This document shows positions 1 through 9,670 of a stretch of 64,000 bases of DNA, piece after piece. The translations under genes were made by a program, and so were the position numbers. The notes beneath the pieces were generated by a model that worked only from the letters and a program-made list of their open reading frames with translations, did no database searches and was not told the DNA's origin. This stretch comes from Pseudomonas sp. LS44 (lineage in GTDB: Bacteria; Pseudomonadota; Gammaproteobacteria; Pseudomonadales; Pseudomonadaceae): assembly GCF_024730785.1 (NCBI RefSeq), contig NZ_CP102830.1, forward strand, positions 3,224,001 to 3,288,000. The letters run 5' to 3'. Positions within the stretch are counted from its first letter, which is position 1, and every line of letters begins with the position of its first letter.

Positions 1-1014
1 CTGAAAGACAAGCTCGCCGGCGAAGGCCTGTTCGCCGTCGAACGCAAGCGCGCCCTGCCCGCGCATCCGCAACGCATCGGCATCATCAGTTCGCCGACCG
101 GCGCGGTGATCCGCGACATCATCAGCGTGTTTCGCCGCCGCGCGCCGCAGGTGCGCCTGACCCTGATTCCCACTGCGGTGCAGGGCCGTGACGCCACCGC
201 CCAGATCGTCCGTGCCCTGGCGCTCGCCGATAGAGGCGGCTTTGACGCGCTGATCCTGGCGCGGGGCGGTGGCTCCCTGGAAGACCTCTGGTGCTTCAAC
301 GAAGAATCCCTGGCGCGCGCCGTGGCGGCCTGTACAACCCCGATCGTCAGTGCCGTGGGCCATGAAACCGACGTGTCGATCAGCGACTTCGTCGCCGACG
401 TGCGCGCCCCGACGCCCTCGGCCGCCGCCGAACTGTTGGCGCCCGATAGCAACGATCTGCAGCTGCGCCTGAGTAGCCTGCAACGCCGCTTGCTGCTGCG
501 CATGCGTGAGCAGCTGAGCCGCGAGCGCATGCGCCTGGACGGTCTGAGCCGGCGCCTGCGCCACCCCGGCGAACGCCTGCGCCAACAAGCGCAACGCGTC
601 GACGATCTGGACATGCGCCTGCGCCGCGCCTTCGAACGTCAGGCCAATGGCCGCCGTGAGCAGCTGGCGCGCCTCGCTGCACGACTCTCCGCTCAGCATC
701 CCGGCCGTGCGCTGGCCTTGCTGCGCCAACGTGTCGACAGCCTGGCCGCCCGCCTGCCTCGCGCCATGAGCGAAGGCCTCAAGGCACGCCGTCTGCAGCT
801 CAACAGCCAGATGCAGACGCTGCATGTGGTCAGCCCGCTGGCGACACTGGGCCGCGGCTACAGCATTCTTCTCGATGAGCGCGGCCAGGCGATCCGCCGC
901 GCTGCGCAGACGCGTCCGGGCCAGAAGCTCACCGCCAAGCTGGGCGAAGGTGAGCTGGAGGTTCGCGTGGAAGACAACCATCTGACACCGGTCACCCTGT
1001 CGCTGCTCGATTAA
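1..1014 (+). CDS. xseA: Exodeoxyribonuclease VII large subunit (3' part)
   Basis: Catalytic large subunit of exonuclease VII, which with XseB degrades single-stranded DNA into oligonucleotides in the cytoplasm. The frame is open from base 1, so the true start and the N-terminal OB-fold lie upstream of the window; 337 residues are visible. Family hallmarks are seen: the GGGSLEDLW segment, the AVGHETDVSISDF segment and the following RAPTPSAAAE, then a long helical region rich in Arg, Leu and Gln that fits the extended coiled coil of XseA. The C-terminus (ATLGRGYSI and a short beta tail) is the normal end. An M23 peptidase gene follows after about 55 bases on the same strand. Identification is firm; only the missing 5' end is unknown. 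Confidence 0.95.
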   Translation: MKDKLAGEGLFAVERKRALPAHPQRIGIISSPTGAVIRDIISVFRRRAPQVRLTLIPTAVQGRDATAQIVRALALADRGGFDALILARGGGSLEDLWCFNEESLARAVAACTTPIVSAVGHETDVSISDFVADVRAPTPSAAAELLAPDSNDLQLRLSSLQRRLLLRMREQLSRERMRLDGLSRRLRHPGERLRQQAQRVDDLDMRLRRAFERQANGRREQLARLAARLSAQHPGRALALLRQRVDSLAARLPRAMSEGLKARRLQLNSQMQTLHVVSPLATLGRGYSILLDERGQAIRRAAQTRPGQKLTAKLGEGELEVRVEDNHLTPVTLSLLD

Positions 1015-1070
1015 CCTGCGGCTGACTGGGCCAACCTACTTACCTGACTTGCTTCGTGACCCGAATTCGC

Positions 1071-1889
1071 ATGCGCCTGATCGCTCTGCTGTTGTGTTGC
1101 CTCGCCTTGCCCGCCCACGCCGAGGAATTTCTCACCCGCCTGCTCAACAAACCGGTGCCCGGCGGCGTCGCCGTGGTGCCGTTGGGTGATGGCCAGACCG
1201 CGCCGCAAGCGCGCTATGACGGTAAGCCGGTGCTGGTGGTCAAGGAAGACGGCCGCCGCTGGATCGCCATCGTCGGCATTCCCCTGACGGTCCGCCCGGG
1301 CGGGCAAACGCTGGAGGCGGACGGCCGCGCCCTGCGCTTTGCCGTCGGCGCCAAGCAGTACGCGGAGCAGCGCATCACCTTGAAGAACCAGCGCCAGGTC
1401 AATCCGCTGCCCGAGGACCTCAAGCGCATCGAGCGCGAACTGGCCGAGCAGACCCGCGCCTATCGCAACTTCAGCAGCAACACGCCCAGCAACCTGCTGC
1501 TCGACAGGCCCGTCGACGGCCCGCTATCCAGCCGCTTCGGGGTGCGCCGCTTCTTCAATGGCGAGGAGCGTAATCCGCATGCCGGGTTGGATTTTGCCGT
1601 CGCCGCCGGCACGCCGATCAAGGCACCGGCCGCCGGCAAGGTGACGCTGATCGGCGACTATTTCTTCAACGGCAAAACCGTATTCGTCGATCACGGCCAG
1701 GGCTTTATCAGCATGTTTTGCCACTTGTCGAAAGTCGATGTGCGCCCCGGCCAGCAATTGCCACGCGGCACGGTGCTCGGCCGAGTCGGTGCCACCGGCC
1801 GGGCGACCGGGCCGCATATGCATTGGAACATCAGCCTGAACGACGCCCGCGTCGATCCGGCGATCTTCATCAACGCCTTCCAACCTTGA
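1071..1889 (+). CDS. M23 (LytM-type) metallopeptidase, exported
   Basis: Predicted periplasmic zinc peptidase of family M23, which cuts peptide cross-bridges in peptidoglycan or acts as a regulator of such enzymes. With the ATG at 1071 the protein has 272 residues and opens with a clear signal peptide ending near AHA-EEF (residues 1-17). An N-terminal beta-rich region is followed by the LytM domain from about residue 150 to 265. Likely zinc ligands are H170 and D174 (HAGLD) and H251 (HMH), with H218 and H249 as further conserved His. A GTG at 1056 would add five residues; neither start has a strong ribosome binding site, and the signal peptide decides for 1071. It lies just downstream of xseA. 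The exact substrate cannot be read from the sequence. Confidence 0.9.
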   Translation: MRLIALLLCCLALPAHAEEFLTRLLNKPVPGGVAVVPLGDGQTAPQARYDGKPVLVVKEDGRRWIAIVGIPLTVRPGGQTLEADGRALRFAVGAKQYAEQRITLKNQRQVNPLPEDLKRIERELAEQTRAYRNFSSNTPSNLLLDRPVDGPLSSRFGVRRFFNGEERNPHAGLDFAVAAGTPIKAPAAGKVTLIGDYFFNGKTVFVDHGQGFISMFCHLSKVDVRPGQQLPRGTVLGRVGATGRATGPHMHWNISLNDARVDPAIFINAFQP

Positions 1890-2217
1890 GGCCACGCTCG
1901 CCATGCGGGCAGAGATCGCTCACCTGACTTTGTAGCCGATAGATCAAGACGCCAGCATTGCTATAGTGCGGGGCGAGACCGCCGTGCCACGGAAACCGCC
2001 CACCTGACCTCCCGCCAGGTGATCCGTCAGAGCATCCTCGCACAAGCCAATCAGCAGCCTCTGGCGGCATTGAAGCCGCTTAAATACCAGCGCAATTTTC
2101 TCCACCCATTACAGGGTTGCCAGCAATAAAGTCTCTAAAACTCACATTTGAAGACAGGATTCGTCGTTTTTTTCGCAATGCTTGCCAGCTTTAACCTATG
2201 CGCTTAGGGTTGGCTTC
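1890..2217 (+). other. Non-coding gap upstream of the leuA leader
   Basis: No protein-coding gene is supported here. A TATAGT hexamer lies near 1963 but lacks a good -35 partner. A 6-bp inverted repeat (CACCTG ... CAGGTG, 2001-2021) could form a small hairpin. A short T-run follows at 2166-2173. The stretch probably holds the promoter and 5' leader for the leuA transcript, but I cannot place a convincing sigma-70 promoter. Confidence 0.4.
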
Positions 2218-2307
2218 ATGCATATCGCCCATACCCTCATTTTGCTGCGGCAACACGCCTGCCTGACGCTGGTCAGTCCACGACTGCAGTGCTCAATGCA
2301 CGCCTGA
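2218..2307 (+). CDS. Possible Leu-rich leader peptide of leuA
   Basis: A 29-codon ORF with ATG at 2218, an AGGG about eight bases upstream, and TGA at 2305-2307, 60 bases before leuA. Six of 29 codons are leucine, most in two clusters (residues 6-9 and 15-17). That is the layout of an amino-acid attenuator leader peptide, and leucine is the end product of the LeuA pathway. Several small hairpins are possible between 2280 and 2345, but I see no strong terminator with a T-run before leuA. The regulatory role is inferred from position and composition only; this could be a chance ORF. Confidence 0.4.
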   Translation: MHIAHTLILLRQHACLTLVSPRLQCSMHA

Positions 2308-2367
2308 TCGATATTCACGTATTTAGCTGATCGGCCACCGCCAGGCCGCGAAGAAAAAGGATTCCCC

Positions 2368-4038
2368 ATGAGCATGCTGAACGACCCCTCGAACAAATAC
2401 CGCGCCTTCCCGGCGATCAATCTGCCGGATCGCACCTGGCCGTCGAAAACCATCACCGAGGTGCCGATCTGGTGCAGCTCTGACCTGCGCGACGGCAACC
2501 AGTCGCTGATCGAGCCGATGGATTCGGCGAAGAAGATGCGCTTCTTCAAGACCCTGGTGCAGGTCGGCGTCAAGCAGATCGAGGTGGCCTTCCCGTCCGC
2601 TTCCGATACCGATTTCAACTTCGTCCGCGAACTGATCGAAGGCGGCCACATCCCGGACGACACCACCATCCAGGTGCTGACCCAGGCGCGTGACGACCTG
2701 ATTATCCGCACCATGGAATCGCTGAAAGGCGCCAAGAAAGCCATCGTCCACGTCTACAACGCCACCGCCCCGGCGTTCCGCCGCATCGTCTTCAACCAGG
2801 ACAAGCAAGGCGTGGTCGACATCGCGGTGAACGCCGCCAAGCTGATCAAGAAGCTCGCCGCGCAGCAGCCGGAAACCGAGTGGACCTTCCAGTACTCGCC
2901 AGAGATCTTCACCTCCACCGAGCTGGAGTTCGCCGTACAGGTCTGCGACGCGGTGCTCAACGTCTGGCAACCGACCCCGCAGAACAAGGTGATCCTCAAC
3001 CTGCCGGCCACCGTGGAAGTCGCCACGCCAAACATCTATGCCGACCAGATCGAATGGTTCGGCCGCCACATTAGCCGCCGCGACAGCGTGCTGATCAGCC
3101 TGCACACCCACAACGACCGTGGCACCGGCGTGGCCGCCACCGAGCTGGGTCTTATGGCCGGTGCCGATCGCGTCGAAGGCTGCCTGTTTGGTAACGGCGA
3201 GCGCACCGGCAACGTCGATCTGGTCACCCTGGCGCTGAACATGTACACCCAGGGCATGCACCCTGGCCTGGACTTCTCCGACATCGACGGCGTGCGCAAG
3301 GTGGTCGAGGAATGCAACCAGCTGCCGGTGCATCCACGTCATCCGTATGTCGGCGATCTGGTCCACACCGCGTTCTCCGGCTCGCACCAGGACGCGATCC
3401 GCAAGGGCTTCGCCCAGCAGAAGAGCGACGGAGTCTGGGAGGTCCCATACCTGCCGATCGACCCGGCTGACATCGGCCGCAGCTACGAGGCGGTGATCCG
3501 CGTCAACAGCCAGTCCGGCAAGGGCGGCATCACCTTCCTGCTCGAGCAGGAATACGGCATCAGCCTGCCGCGCCGCACGCAGATCGAGTTCAGCCAGGTG
3601 GTCCAGGGCGAGACCGACCGCCTGGGCCTGGAAATGAGCGCCAAACAGATCTACGAACTGCTGGAAAACGAGTACCTCAAGGCCACCGTGCCGTACGCCC
3701 TGAAAGGCCATCGCCTGCAGGAAGAGAACGGCACCAGCGCCGTGGATATCGAAGTCAGCGTCAAGGGTGAAACCCAGCACTGGCGTGGCATGGGCAATGG
3801 CCCGCTGGAAGCGCTGGTGGCCAGTCTGCCGGAGAAAGTCGAGATCATGGACTACTCCGAGCACTCGATCGGCGCCGGCACCAACGCCAAGGCAGCGGCC
3901 TACATCGAGCTGCGCGTCGACGGTGGTCGCGCGCTGCACGGCATCGGCATCGACGAAAACATCACCACGGCAAGCTTCCGTGCCTTGTTCAGCGCCCTGA
4001 ACCGCGCCATCAGCCAGGCCGAGGCACAAGCCGCCTAA
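2368..4038 (+). CDS. leuA: 2-isopropylmalate synthase
   Basis: First committed step of leucine biosynthesis: condenses acetyl-CoA with 2-oxoisovalerate to 2-isopropylmalate. At 556 residues it fits the longer LeuA subfamily found in pseudomonads. The catalytic HMGL-like barrel is marked by [10 protein letters not shown] (about residues 37-46, with Arg41) and by the metal-binding HTHND motif near residue 245. The C-terminal part from about residue 430 to 556 matches the allosteric LeuA dimerisation/regulatory domain, so leucine feedback inhibition is expected. ATG 2368 follows AAGGATTCCCC. The gene stands alone with its own strong terminator at 4056. A Leu-rich mini-ORF upstream may attenuate it. 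Confidence 0.97.
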   Translation: MSMLNDPSNKYRAFPAINLPDRTWPSKTITEVPIWCSSDLRDGNQSLIEPMDSAKKMRFFKTLVQVGVKQIEVAFPSASDTDFNFVRELIEGGHIPDDTTIQVLTQARDDLIIRTMESLKGAKKAIVHVYNATAPAFRRIVFNQDKQGVVDIAVNAAKLIKKLAAQQPETEWTFQYSPEIFTSTELEFAVQVCDAVLNVWQPTPQNKVILNLPATVEVATPNIYADQIEWFGRHISRRDSVLISLHTHNDRGTGVAATELGLMAGADRVEGCLFGNGERTGNVDLVTLALNMYTQGMHPGLDFSDIDGVRKVVEECNQLPVHPRHPYVGDLVHTAFSGSHQDAIRKGFAQQKSDGVWEVPYLPIDPADIGRSYEAVIRVNSQSGKGGITFLLEQEYGISLPRRTQIEFSQVVQGETDRLGLEMSAKQIYELLENEYLKATVPYALKGHRLQEENGTSAVDIEVSVKGETQHWRGMGNGPLEALVASLPEKVEIMDYSEHSIGAGTNAKAAAYIELRVDGGRALHGIGIDENITTASFRALFSALNRAISQAEAQAA

Positions 4039-4055
4039 GCGACCGCAGTTACAAC

Positions 4056-4086
4056 AACGCCGGGCACTGCCCGGCGTTATTTTTTG
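4056..4086 (+). terminator. Intrinsic terminator of leuA
   Basis: A 10-bp perfect stem, AACGCCGGGC / GCCCGGCGTT, with a three-base loop, followed by a T-run. It starts 18 bases after the leuA stop. Classic Rho-independent structure. Confidence 0.9.
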
Positions 4087-4102
4087 TGCGGTTCGCGAAG
4101 TC

Positions 4103-4172
4103 GTAGGATGGGTTGAGCCTGCGATACCCATCAAGCGGACTCATGGGTATCGCTGCGCTCAACCCATCCTAC
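4103..4172. repeat. Palindromic intergenic repeat, GTAGGATGGGTT type
   Basis: Perfect 16-bp outer arms (GTAGGATGGGTTGAGC at 4103-4118 and its complement at 4157-4172) plus an inner pair of 11-bp arms (GCGATACCCAT / ATGGGTATCGC). The ends, GTAGG...CCTAC, resemble those of the other palindromes in this window. The right end reaches into the neighbouring minus-strand amidase gene and supplies its stop codon. Confidence 0.85.
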
Positions 4173-4951
4173 GGTTTCAGTTCGAAACAATCGGCATCCA
4201 GATGCGCCGGGAAGCGCTCGCAGTAGGCGGCCAGCGCCGCTGCGTCGAGACGCACACGGAACACCCCGTCGCCCTCCCCCGCGTTCAGCAGGCTCTCGCC
4301 CTGGAAGTCCAGCACCTGGCTGTCGCCGCTGTAGGGATGGCCCTTGCCGTCGGTGCCGACCCGATTGACCGCCGCCACATAGCAGAGGTTTTCGATCGCC
4401 CGCGCCGGCAGTAGACGGTTCCAATGATGGCGCCGCGCGGCTGGCCAGTTGGCGGTATACAGCAGCAAGTCGGTATCGTGCGGGTCTCGGCTCCACACCG
4501 GAAAACGCAGGTCGTAGCAGATCAGTGGACGCACCCGCCACCCCTTAATCTCCAGCAACACCTGGCGCTCGCCGGGGGTGTAATGCTTGTGCTCGCCGGC
4601 CATGCGGAACAGGTGGCGTTTGTCGTAGTGCAGCACCTCACCGTCCGGGCGCGCCCACAGCAGGCGGTTGCGATGACTGCCGTCGGCGGCCTGGACGATC
4701 AGGCTACCGGTGACCACCGCATCCAAGCGGCGCGCCTGCTCGCGCAGCCAGGCGTAGGTCGGCCCCTCCTCCGGCTCGGCCAGGGTCGCCGAGTCCATGG
4801 AAAAACCGGTAGTGAACATTTCCGGCAGGACAACCAAGTCTGCGCCGCGCGCTTGCTCGAGTAAGGCGTGAAAGTGCGCATGGTTGGCCGCTGGATCGTG
4901 CCAGGCCAGGCGGGTCTGGATCAGCGCCAGCTTGAGGTCAGGTTTGTTCAT
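4169..4951 (-). CDS. Omega-amidase / nitrilase-family hydrolase (YafV-like)
   Basis: Carbon-nitrogen hydrolase of 260 residues, the usual size of YafV/Nit2-type omega-amidases, which deamidate 2-oxoglutaramate or 2-oxosuccinamate formed by glutamine or methionine-salvage transaminases. The Glu-Lys-Cys triad is visible: E44 in LPEMFTTGF, K111 in YDKRHLF and C145 in ICYDLRFP. ATG at 4951 is preceded by GGAGG at good spacing; longer open frame upstream merely reads through a REP repeat. The next gene upstream on the same strand is a methionine-type aminotransferase, a natural partner because transamination with glutamine yields the amidase substrate. The stop codon lies inside a palindromic repeat. 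Confidence 0.88.
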   Translation of the reverse strand: MNKPDLKLALIQTRLAWHDPAANHAHFHALLEQARGADLVVLPEMFTTGFSMDSATLAEPEEGPTYAWLREQARRLDAVVTGSLIVQAADGSHRNRLLWARPDGEVLHYDKRHLFRMAGEHKHYTPGERQVLLEIKGWRVRPLICYDLRFPVWSRDPHDTDLLLYTANWPAARRHHWNRLLPARAIENLCYVAAVNRVGTDGKGHPYSGDSQVLDFQGESLLNAGEGDGVFRVRLDAAALAAYCERFPAHLDADCFELKP

Positions 4952-4969
4952 GTCGCCTCCATTGAGCGG

Positions 4970-5024
4970 TGTAGGAGCGAATTCATTCGCGATCCGCGAT
5001 ATCACGAATAAATTCGCTCCTACA
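4970..5024. repeat. REPIN-like inverted repeat (GTAGGAGCG family)
   Basis: Two REP-like units in inverted orientation: GTAGGAGCGAATTCATTCGCG from 4971 and its near-complement ending at 5023. It fills the gap between the amidase and aminotransferase genes. Related copies lie at 45611, 61111 and 61939. Confidence 0.85.
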
Positions 5025-5032
5025 GAGCAGCA

Positions 5033-6181
5033 TTAGACCGCACAAAGCTTTTCCGCCGCCTGGCGCAAGGTCTCTTCGCGCTTGGCGAAACAGAAGCGCA
5101 CCAGCCGCAGGTCGCGCGGCGGGTTCTGATAGAAGACCGAGACCGGAATTGCGGCCACGCCGTGCTCGCGGGTCAGCCACTCGGCCATCTGCATATCGCT
5201 CAACTCGGGGCGAATTGCCGAATAGTCAGCCAGCTGAAAATAGGTGCCAGCGGCGCGCCTGAAAGTGAAGCGCGAGATCGCCAGCAGGTCGCAGAACAAG
5301 TCGCGCTTGGTCTGATAGAAGGCCGGCAGCTGCGTGATGTGCTCCGGATGCTCGACCATGAAGTCGGCCAGCGCGGCCTGCAGCGGTGTCACCCCACAAA
5401 ACGTCACGTACTGATGGATCTTGCGCAGCTCCGCGGTCAGCGCCGGCGGCGCCACCACGTAGCCGGTCTTCCAGCCGGTGACGTGATAAGTCTTGCCGAA
5501 TGAGCTGACCACAAAGGCGCGCTGATACAACTCATCGTGGGCCAATACGCTGGCGTGCTGCACGCCGTCGAACACCAGATGTTCGTAGACCTCGTCGCTG
5601 ATCACATGGATGTCGCGATCGCGAATCAGCGCCGCCAGGCGATCCAGATCACCGCGCGACAGCAATGCGCCGCTGGGGTTGTGCGGCGAGTTGATGAAGA
5701 TCAGCCGGGTGCGCGGGGTGATGGCATCGGCCAGGCGCTGCCAGTCCACGGCGAAATCCGGCAGCGCCAACGGCACATGCACGCAGCGCCCGCCGGCCAG
5801 CTCCACCGAGGGCTCATAGCTGTCGTAACACGGATCGAGAACGATGGCCTCGTCGCCCGGGTGGATCAGCGCCTGCACGGCGCAAAAGATCGCTTCGGTA
5901 GCGCCCGGGACGATGGTCACTTCGCTGTCGAAATCGGCGGCGCGGCCATACAGCGCCAGGACCTTGGCCGCCACCTCTTGGCGCAGCGCCGGCAAACCGC
6001 TCATTGGCGCGTATTGATTGTGACCGGCGGCGATATGCCGACTTACCGCCTCGCGCAGGGCGAGCGGGCTATCGAAATCGGGAAAGCCTTGCGACAGGTT
6101 GAGCGCGCCGGTTTGTGCGGCGAGCTGGGACATGCGGGTGAAGATGGTGGTACCGACATTGGGCAACTTGCTGGTGAGCAT
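5033..6181 (-). CDS. Methionine-type aminotransferase (class I/II, YbdL-like)
   Basis: PLP-dependent fold-type I aminotransferase of 382 residues. The PLP-binding lysine is K230 in SSFGKTYHVTGWK; N168 in SPHNPSG and D196 in SDEVYEH are the usual cofactor contacts. The SQGFPDFD motif near residue 33 is typical of the kynurenine/glutamine/methionine aminotransferase group that includes E. coli YbdL. ATG at 6181 is preceded by AAGGAG about ten bases upstream; the frame is open further upstream, but that part does not look like the family. It sits directly upstream of the omega-amidase gene, suggesting that the pair salvages methionine from its keto acid. Donor specificity is inferred. Confidence 0.88.
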   Translation of the reverse strand: MLTSKLPNVGTTIFTRMSQLAAQTGALNLSQGFPDFDSPLALREAVSRHIAAGHNQYAPMSGLPALRQEVAAKVLALYGRAADFDSEVTIVPGATEAIFCAVQALIHPGDEAIVLDPCYDSYEPSVELAGGRCVHVPLALPDFAVDWQRLADAITPRTRLIFINSPHNPSGALLSRGDLDRLAALIRDRDIHVISDEVYEHLVFDGVQHASVLAHDELYQRAFVVSSFGKTYHVTGWKTGYVVAPPALTAELRKIHQYVTFCGVTPLQAALADFMVEHPEHITQLPAFYQTKRDLFCDLLAISRFTFRRAAGTYFQLADYSAIRPELSDMQMAEWLTREHGVAAIPVSVFYQNPPRDLRLVRFCFAKREETLRQAAEKLCAV

Positions 6182-6313
6182 GCGTGCGGCGCTCCTTCTG
6201 ACGTGACGCGAGCGGCGAGGATAGCCGATGGTCGACGCCGCACGCAGCAGCTGCACCAATGAAAAAGGCGCAGAAGCAATGCTTCTACGCCTTTGGCAGA
6301 TCGCGCTGAGAAC

Positions 6314-7783
6314 TCAGCGTTTGTCGCGACGCTTCTTGTCGGCCTTCTTGTGGTGGCTCATCAGGCGACGCTTCTTGTTCACCTGGCGGTCGGTCAGCGT
6401 GTTCTTCTTGCCCTCGTAGGGGTTTTCGCCACCCTTGTACTCGATGCGGATCGGCGTGCCGACCAGCTTGAGTACCCGCCGGTAGGTGTTCTCCAGATAG
6501 CGCGAGTACGACTTGGGCACCGCGTCGACCTGGTTACCGTGGATCACGATCAGCGGCGGGTTGGCGCCACCCAGGTGGGCATAACGCAGCTTGATGCGGC
6601 GGTTATTGACCATTGGCGGTTGGTGCTCTTTCACGGCATCTTCGAGAATCTGCGTCAGCCGGCTGGTCGGCCAGCGGGTGATCGCCGATTTGAAGGCCGC
6701 CTGGACCGACTTGTACAGATGGCCGACACCAGTACCGTGCAGCGCAGAAATGAAGTGGATGTCGGCGAAGTCGACGAAGAACAGCCGGCGCTCCAGCTCG
6801 ACCTTCACGTAGTCGCGCTCGCCTGGCTCCATGCCGTCCCACTTGTTCAGCGCGATCACCAGCGACCGGCCGGTTTCCAGCACGAAGCCGAGCAGGTTGA
6901 GGTCGTGGTCGACCACTCCTTCGCGGGCATCCATGACGAAGATCACCACGTTGGAGTCTTGGATCGCCTGCAGCGTCTTGACCACCGAGAACTTCTCGAC
7001 GGCCTCGTTGATCTTGCCGCGCCGGCGCACGCCGGCGGTGTCGATGAAGGTGTACTTCTCACCTTCGCGCTCGAAGGGGATATAGATGCTGTCGCGCGTG
7101 GTACCGGGATGGTCATAGACGATGACCCGATCCTCGCCGAGCATGCGGTTGACCAGCGTCGACTTGCCCACGTTGGGACGGCCGATGATGGCGATCTTGA
7201 TGCCATCTTTCTCGCTCGGGCCGGGGATGCGCTTGGCTTCCTGGCCTTCGGCGACCTCTTCGGCCAGCGCCTCTTCCTGGTCCTGATCGTCGCGCGGGTA
7301 GTGACCGAGCACCGCTTCCATCATCTGCGTGATGCCGCGACCGTGCGCACCGGCGATCGGCAATGCATCGCCAAGGCCCATCGGGCTGAACTCGGCGCGC
7401 GCCAGGTCCGGATCGAGGTTGTCGACCTTGTTGGCGATCAAATAGCTTTGCTTGTTACGCCGGCGCAAATGCTCGCCGATCATCTGATCCGCGGCCGACA
7501 GGCCGGCCCGCGCGTCGACCATGAACAGAACGATGTCGGCTTCTTCGATGGCTTGCAGGGACTGCTCGGCCATTTTCGCGTCGATACCTTCTTCGTCGCC
7601 GGAGATACCACCGGTGTCGATCACGATGTAAGTACGCCCCTGCCAACGCGCCTCACCGTACTGGCGATCACGAGTCAGACCGGAAAGATCCCCGACGATA
7701 GCGTCGCGACTCCTAGTCAGGCGGTTGAACAAGGTGGATTTGCCCACGTTCGGGCGGCCCACCAGGGCGATAACGGGAACCAT
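6314..7783 (-). CDS. der: Ribosome biogenesis GTPase Der (EngA)
   Basis: Essential GTPase for late assembly of the 50S subunit. The 489-residue protein has the diagnostic tandem G domains: a first P-loop GRPNVGKST at residues 9-17 and a second near residue 200, with G4 motifs NKVD and NKWD, then a KH-like C-terminal domain and a strongly basic tail. ATG 7783 is chosen because the protein starts [11 protein letters not shown] as in homologues; the longer frame upstream runs through a terminator. It is the last gene of the minus-strand run bamB-der, separated from bamB by a hairpin. Confidence 0.97.
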   Translation of the reverse strand: MVPVIALVGRPNVGKSTLFNRLTRSRDAIVGDLSGLTRDRQYGEARWQGRTYIVIDTGGISGDEEGIDAKMAEQSLQAIEEADIVLFMVDARAGLSAADQMIGEHLRRRNKQSYLIANKVDNLDPDLARAEFSPMGLGDALPIAGAHGRGITQMMEAVLGHYPRDDQDQEEALAEEVAEGQEAKRIPGPSEKDGIKIAIIGRPNVGKSTLVNRMLGEDRVIVYDHPGTTRDSIYIPFEREGEKYTFIDTAGVRRRGKINEAVEKFSVVKTLQAIQDSNVVIFVMDAREGVVDHDLNLLGFVLETGRSLVIALNKWDGMEPGERDYVKVELERRLFFVDFADIHFISALHGTGVGHLYKSVQAAFKSAITRWPTSRLTQILEDAVKEHQPPMVNNRRIKLRYAHLGGANPPLIVIHGNQVDAVPKSYSRYLENTYRRVLKLVGTPIRIEYKGGENPYEGKKNTLTDRQVNKKRRLMSHHKKADKKRRDKR

Positions 7784-7802
7784 GAGGCCCCTCCAGTCAA
7801 TT

Positions 7803-7843
7803 TCAGAAAACACAAAGGCCGCTGCCGTGAAACGGCAGCGGCC
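7803..7843 (-). terminator. Terminator-like hairpin between bamB and der
   Basis: An 11-bp perfect stem (7817-7827 with 7833-7843) and a five-base loop. Read on the minus strand it is followed by TTTGTGTTTTC. It should end or attenuate transcription from bamB before der, so der may need its own promoter or rely on read-through. Confidence 0.75.
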
Positions 7844-7860
7844 GGACACTAAATCACAGC

Positions 7861-9000
7861 TTAGCGGATGGTCAGTGCGACCAGCTTGCCGCCATTGCCG
7901 TAGACATACAGCCAATCGCCGACCACCAACGGACGAGCCCGCAGGCCATCGCTGTCGATCCGCTCGCGGCCGACGAAGCGACCGTCGGTCTGGCTCACCA
8001 GGTGCAGGTAACCCTCGAAATCACCGAAGGCCACATAGCTGGAAAACACTTCCGGCGCCGACAGTTGACGACGCGCCAGCGCATCGTTGCTCCACAGCGA
8101 CGAAGTAGAGCGCTCGTCGATGCTTTCGATGGTGCCACTGGCCTGGCTCACGTAAACGCTACCCACCCCTTCGGCCAGGCCGACATAGCTGGACGCTTCG
8201 CGCTGCCACAAAATCCGCCCGCTATCCAGATCCAGCCCGGCGACGCGACCCTGGTAGCTGGTGACGTAGAGGGTGTTGCCGGACAGCAGCAGACCACCGT
8301 CGATATCGACGATGCGGTCCAGTTCGGAACGGCCTTGCGGCACGGCCACGCGCTGTTCCCACACCGGCAAGCCGCGCTGGGTATCCAGGGCAATGACTTT
8401 GCCGCTGGACAGGCCGGCGATCGCCAGTCGGCTGGTGACCAGCGGTGCGCTGGTACCGCGCAGGGTTAGCACCGCCGGCGTGTTGTCGAATACCCAACGC
8501 TGAGTGCCGGTTGCGGCGTCCAGAGCGATCACCCGATCGTCCTGGGTCTGCACGATTACCACGTCACCGTTGGTGGCCGGCGGCGCCAGCACTTCACTGG
8601 TGACCCGTGCACGCCATTTTTCTTCGCCAGAAGCACTGTCGAGGGCGACTACTTCGCCGCGCAGAGTGCCGAGCAACACCAGCCCGGAACCCGCACCGAC
8701 CGCACCGGAAACCGGCAGATCGAGATCCTGCTTCCAGAGCACGTCACCGCTGGTGCGGTTCATGGCCACGACTTCGCCGTTGACGTCGGCAGCAAAGATG
8801 CTGTCGCCGTCGATGGCCGGCACCAGCATGTTGTAGGTATCGCCCTGACCGTCGCCGATGGAGCGGCTCCACTCGGTCTTCAACTCGACCTCTTCAGTGA
8901 AGTCCGGCAACTCGGCAGGTGGTAAGTCCTTCTTACTGTTGCTGCTGCAACCAGTCGCGAGAACGGCGATGGCCAGCAGTGCGGCATATTTCCAGCGCAT
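7861..9000 (-). CDS. bamB: Outer membrane assembly lipoprotein BamB
   Basis: Lipoprotein subunit of the BAM complex that inserts beta-barrel proteins in the outer membrane. The 379-residue protein has a lipoprotein signal with lipobox ending LATGC (Cys18) and then repeated PQQ-type beta-propeller strands with Ala-Leu-Asp blades. ATG 9000 is preferred: an AAAGGGG lies 12 bases upstream, whereas for the alternative ATG at 9012 that sequence abuts the codon. It follows the yfgM-like gene by four bases, the usual Pseudomonas arrangement. Confidence 0.94.
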   Translation of the reverse strand: MRWKYAALLAIAVLATGCSSNSKKDLPPAELPDFTEEVELKTEWSRSIGDGQGDTYNMLVPAIDGDSIFAADVNGEVVAMNRTSGDVLWKQDLDLPVSGAVGAGSGLVLLGTLRGEVVALDSASGEEKWRARVTSEVLAPPATNGDVVIVQTQDDRVIALDAATGTQRWVFDNTPAVLTLRGTSAPLVTSRLAIAGLSSGKVIALDTQRGLPVWEQRVAVPQGRSELDRIVDIDGGLLLSGNTLYVTSYQGRVAGLDLDSGRILWQREASSYVGLAEGVGSVYVSQASGTIESIDERSTSSLWSNDALARRQLSAPEVFSSYVAFGDFEGYLHLVSQTDGRFVGRERIDSDGLRARPLVVGDWLYVYGNGGKLVALTIR

Positions 9001-9004
9001 CACG

Positions 9005-9646
9005 TCACGCATCCCCTTTCGCCAGGTCGTCGAGTTTCATTTGCAGGCTGCCCACTGCCGCATCGTCGGACAGTGATTCCTTAGCCTTGTTATATGCGGC
9101 ATGCGCCTCGTCGGTGCGGCCAAGCTTGGCGAGCAAATCGCCACGCAGCTCTTCACGACTGGCCAAAAACGCTTTGTCACCTTCGCCATCGAGCAGCTTG
9201 AGCGCTTCTTCGGTTTTGCCTTGTGCGGACAACACGCGAGCCAGACGCTGACGCGCCAGCTCACCGAGGGTTTCATCGGCGGGCTTGTTCACGACCGGCT
9301 GCAGTTCGGTGACAGCATCATCCAGCTTGCCGGAATCCACCGCGACTTTGGCGACGAACAGGGCACCGTATTGGGCGTAGTAACTGCCGGCATACTCACT
9401 CTTCAGCTTGCCGGCCAACTCGCTTACCCGCGCAGCATCAGGCGCGCCGCTCGGGGTAAAGGTGGTCTCCAGCAGTTGCTGATAGAGCATCGAAGCGCCG
9501 TGCGCCTGATTGGTCTGGTACTTCTGCCAGGCTTGCCAACCGAATACCACTACCAACGCCAGAGCGCCGCCAGTCAGCAGGGGTTTGCCATTGCGCTGCC
9601 ACCAATCCTGGATTTGCGCCAGCTGTTCATCTTCGGTACTCGACAC
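9005..9646 (-). CDS. yfgM: YfgM-like tetratricopeptide protein, ancillary SecYEG subunit
   Basis: A 213-residue inner-membrane protein with one N-terminal membrane segment (about residues 22-41, after a cytoplasmic WWQRNGKP) and a periplasmic Ala-rich TPR-like helical domain. Homologues associate with the Sec translocon and hand substrates to periplasmic chaperones. The position between hisS and bamB is the conserved context of the family. It is almost contiguous with bamB, so the two are probably co-transcribed. Confidence 0.88.
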   Translation of the reverse strand: MSSTEDEQLAQIQDWWQRNGKPLLTGGALALVVVFGWQAWQKYQTNQAHGASMLYQQLLETTFTPSGAPDAARVSELAGKLKSEYAGSYYAQYGALFVAKVAVDSGKLDDAVTELQPVVNKPADETLGELARQRLARVLSAQGKTEEALKLLDGEGDKAFLASREELRGDLLAKLGRTDEAHAAYNKAKESLSDDAAVGSLQMKLDDLAKGDA

Positions 9647-9670
9647 CCCAATACTCCTTTCGCTAAGTGC

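Noticed and set aside
2323..4134. About 600-codon minus-strand frame opposite leuA
   Set aside because: Antisense shadow with skewed composition; leuA on the plus strand is certain.
4952..5005. N-terminal extension of the amidase
   Set aside because: It is the translation of a REPIN repeat; the GGAGG before 4951 marks the start.
6293..7852. About 520-codon plus-strand frame opposite der
   Set aside because: Antisense shadow of der.
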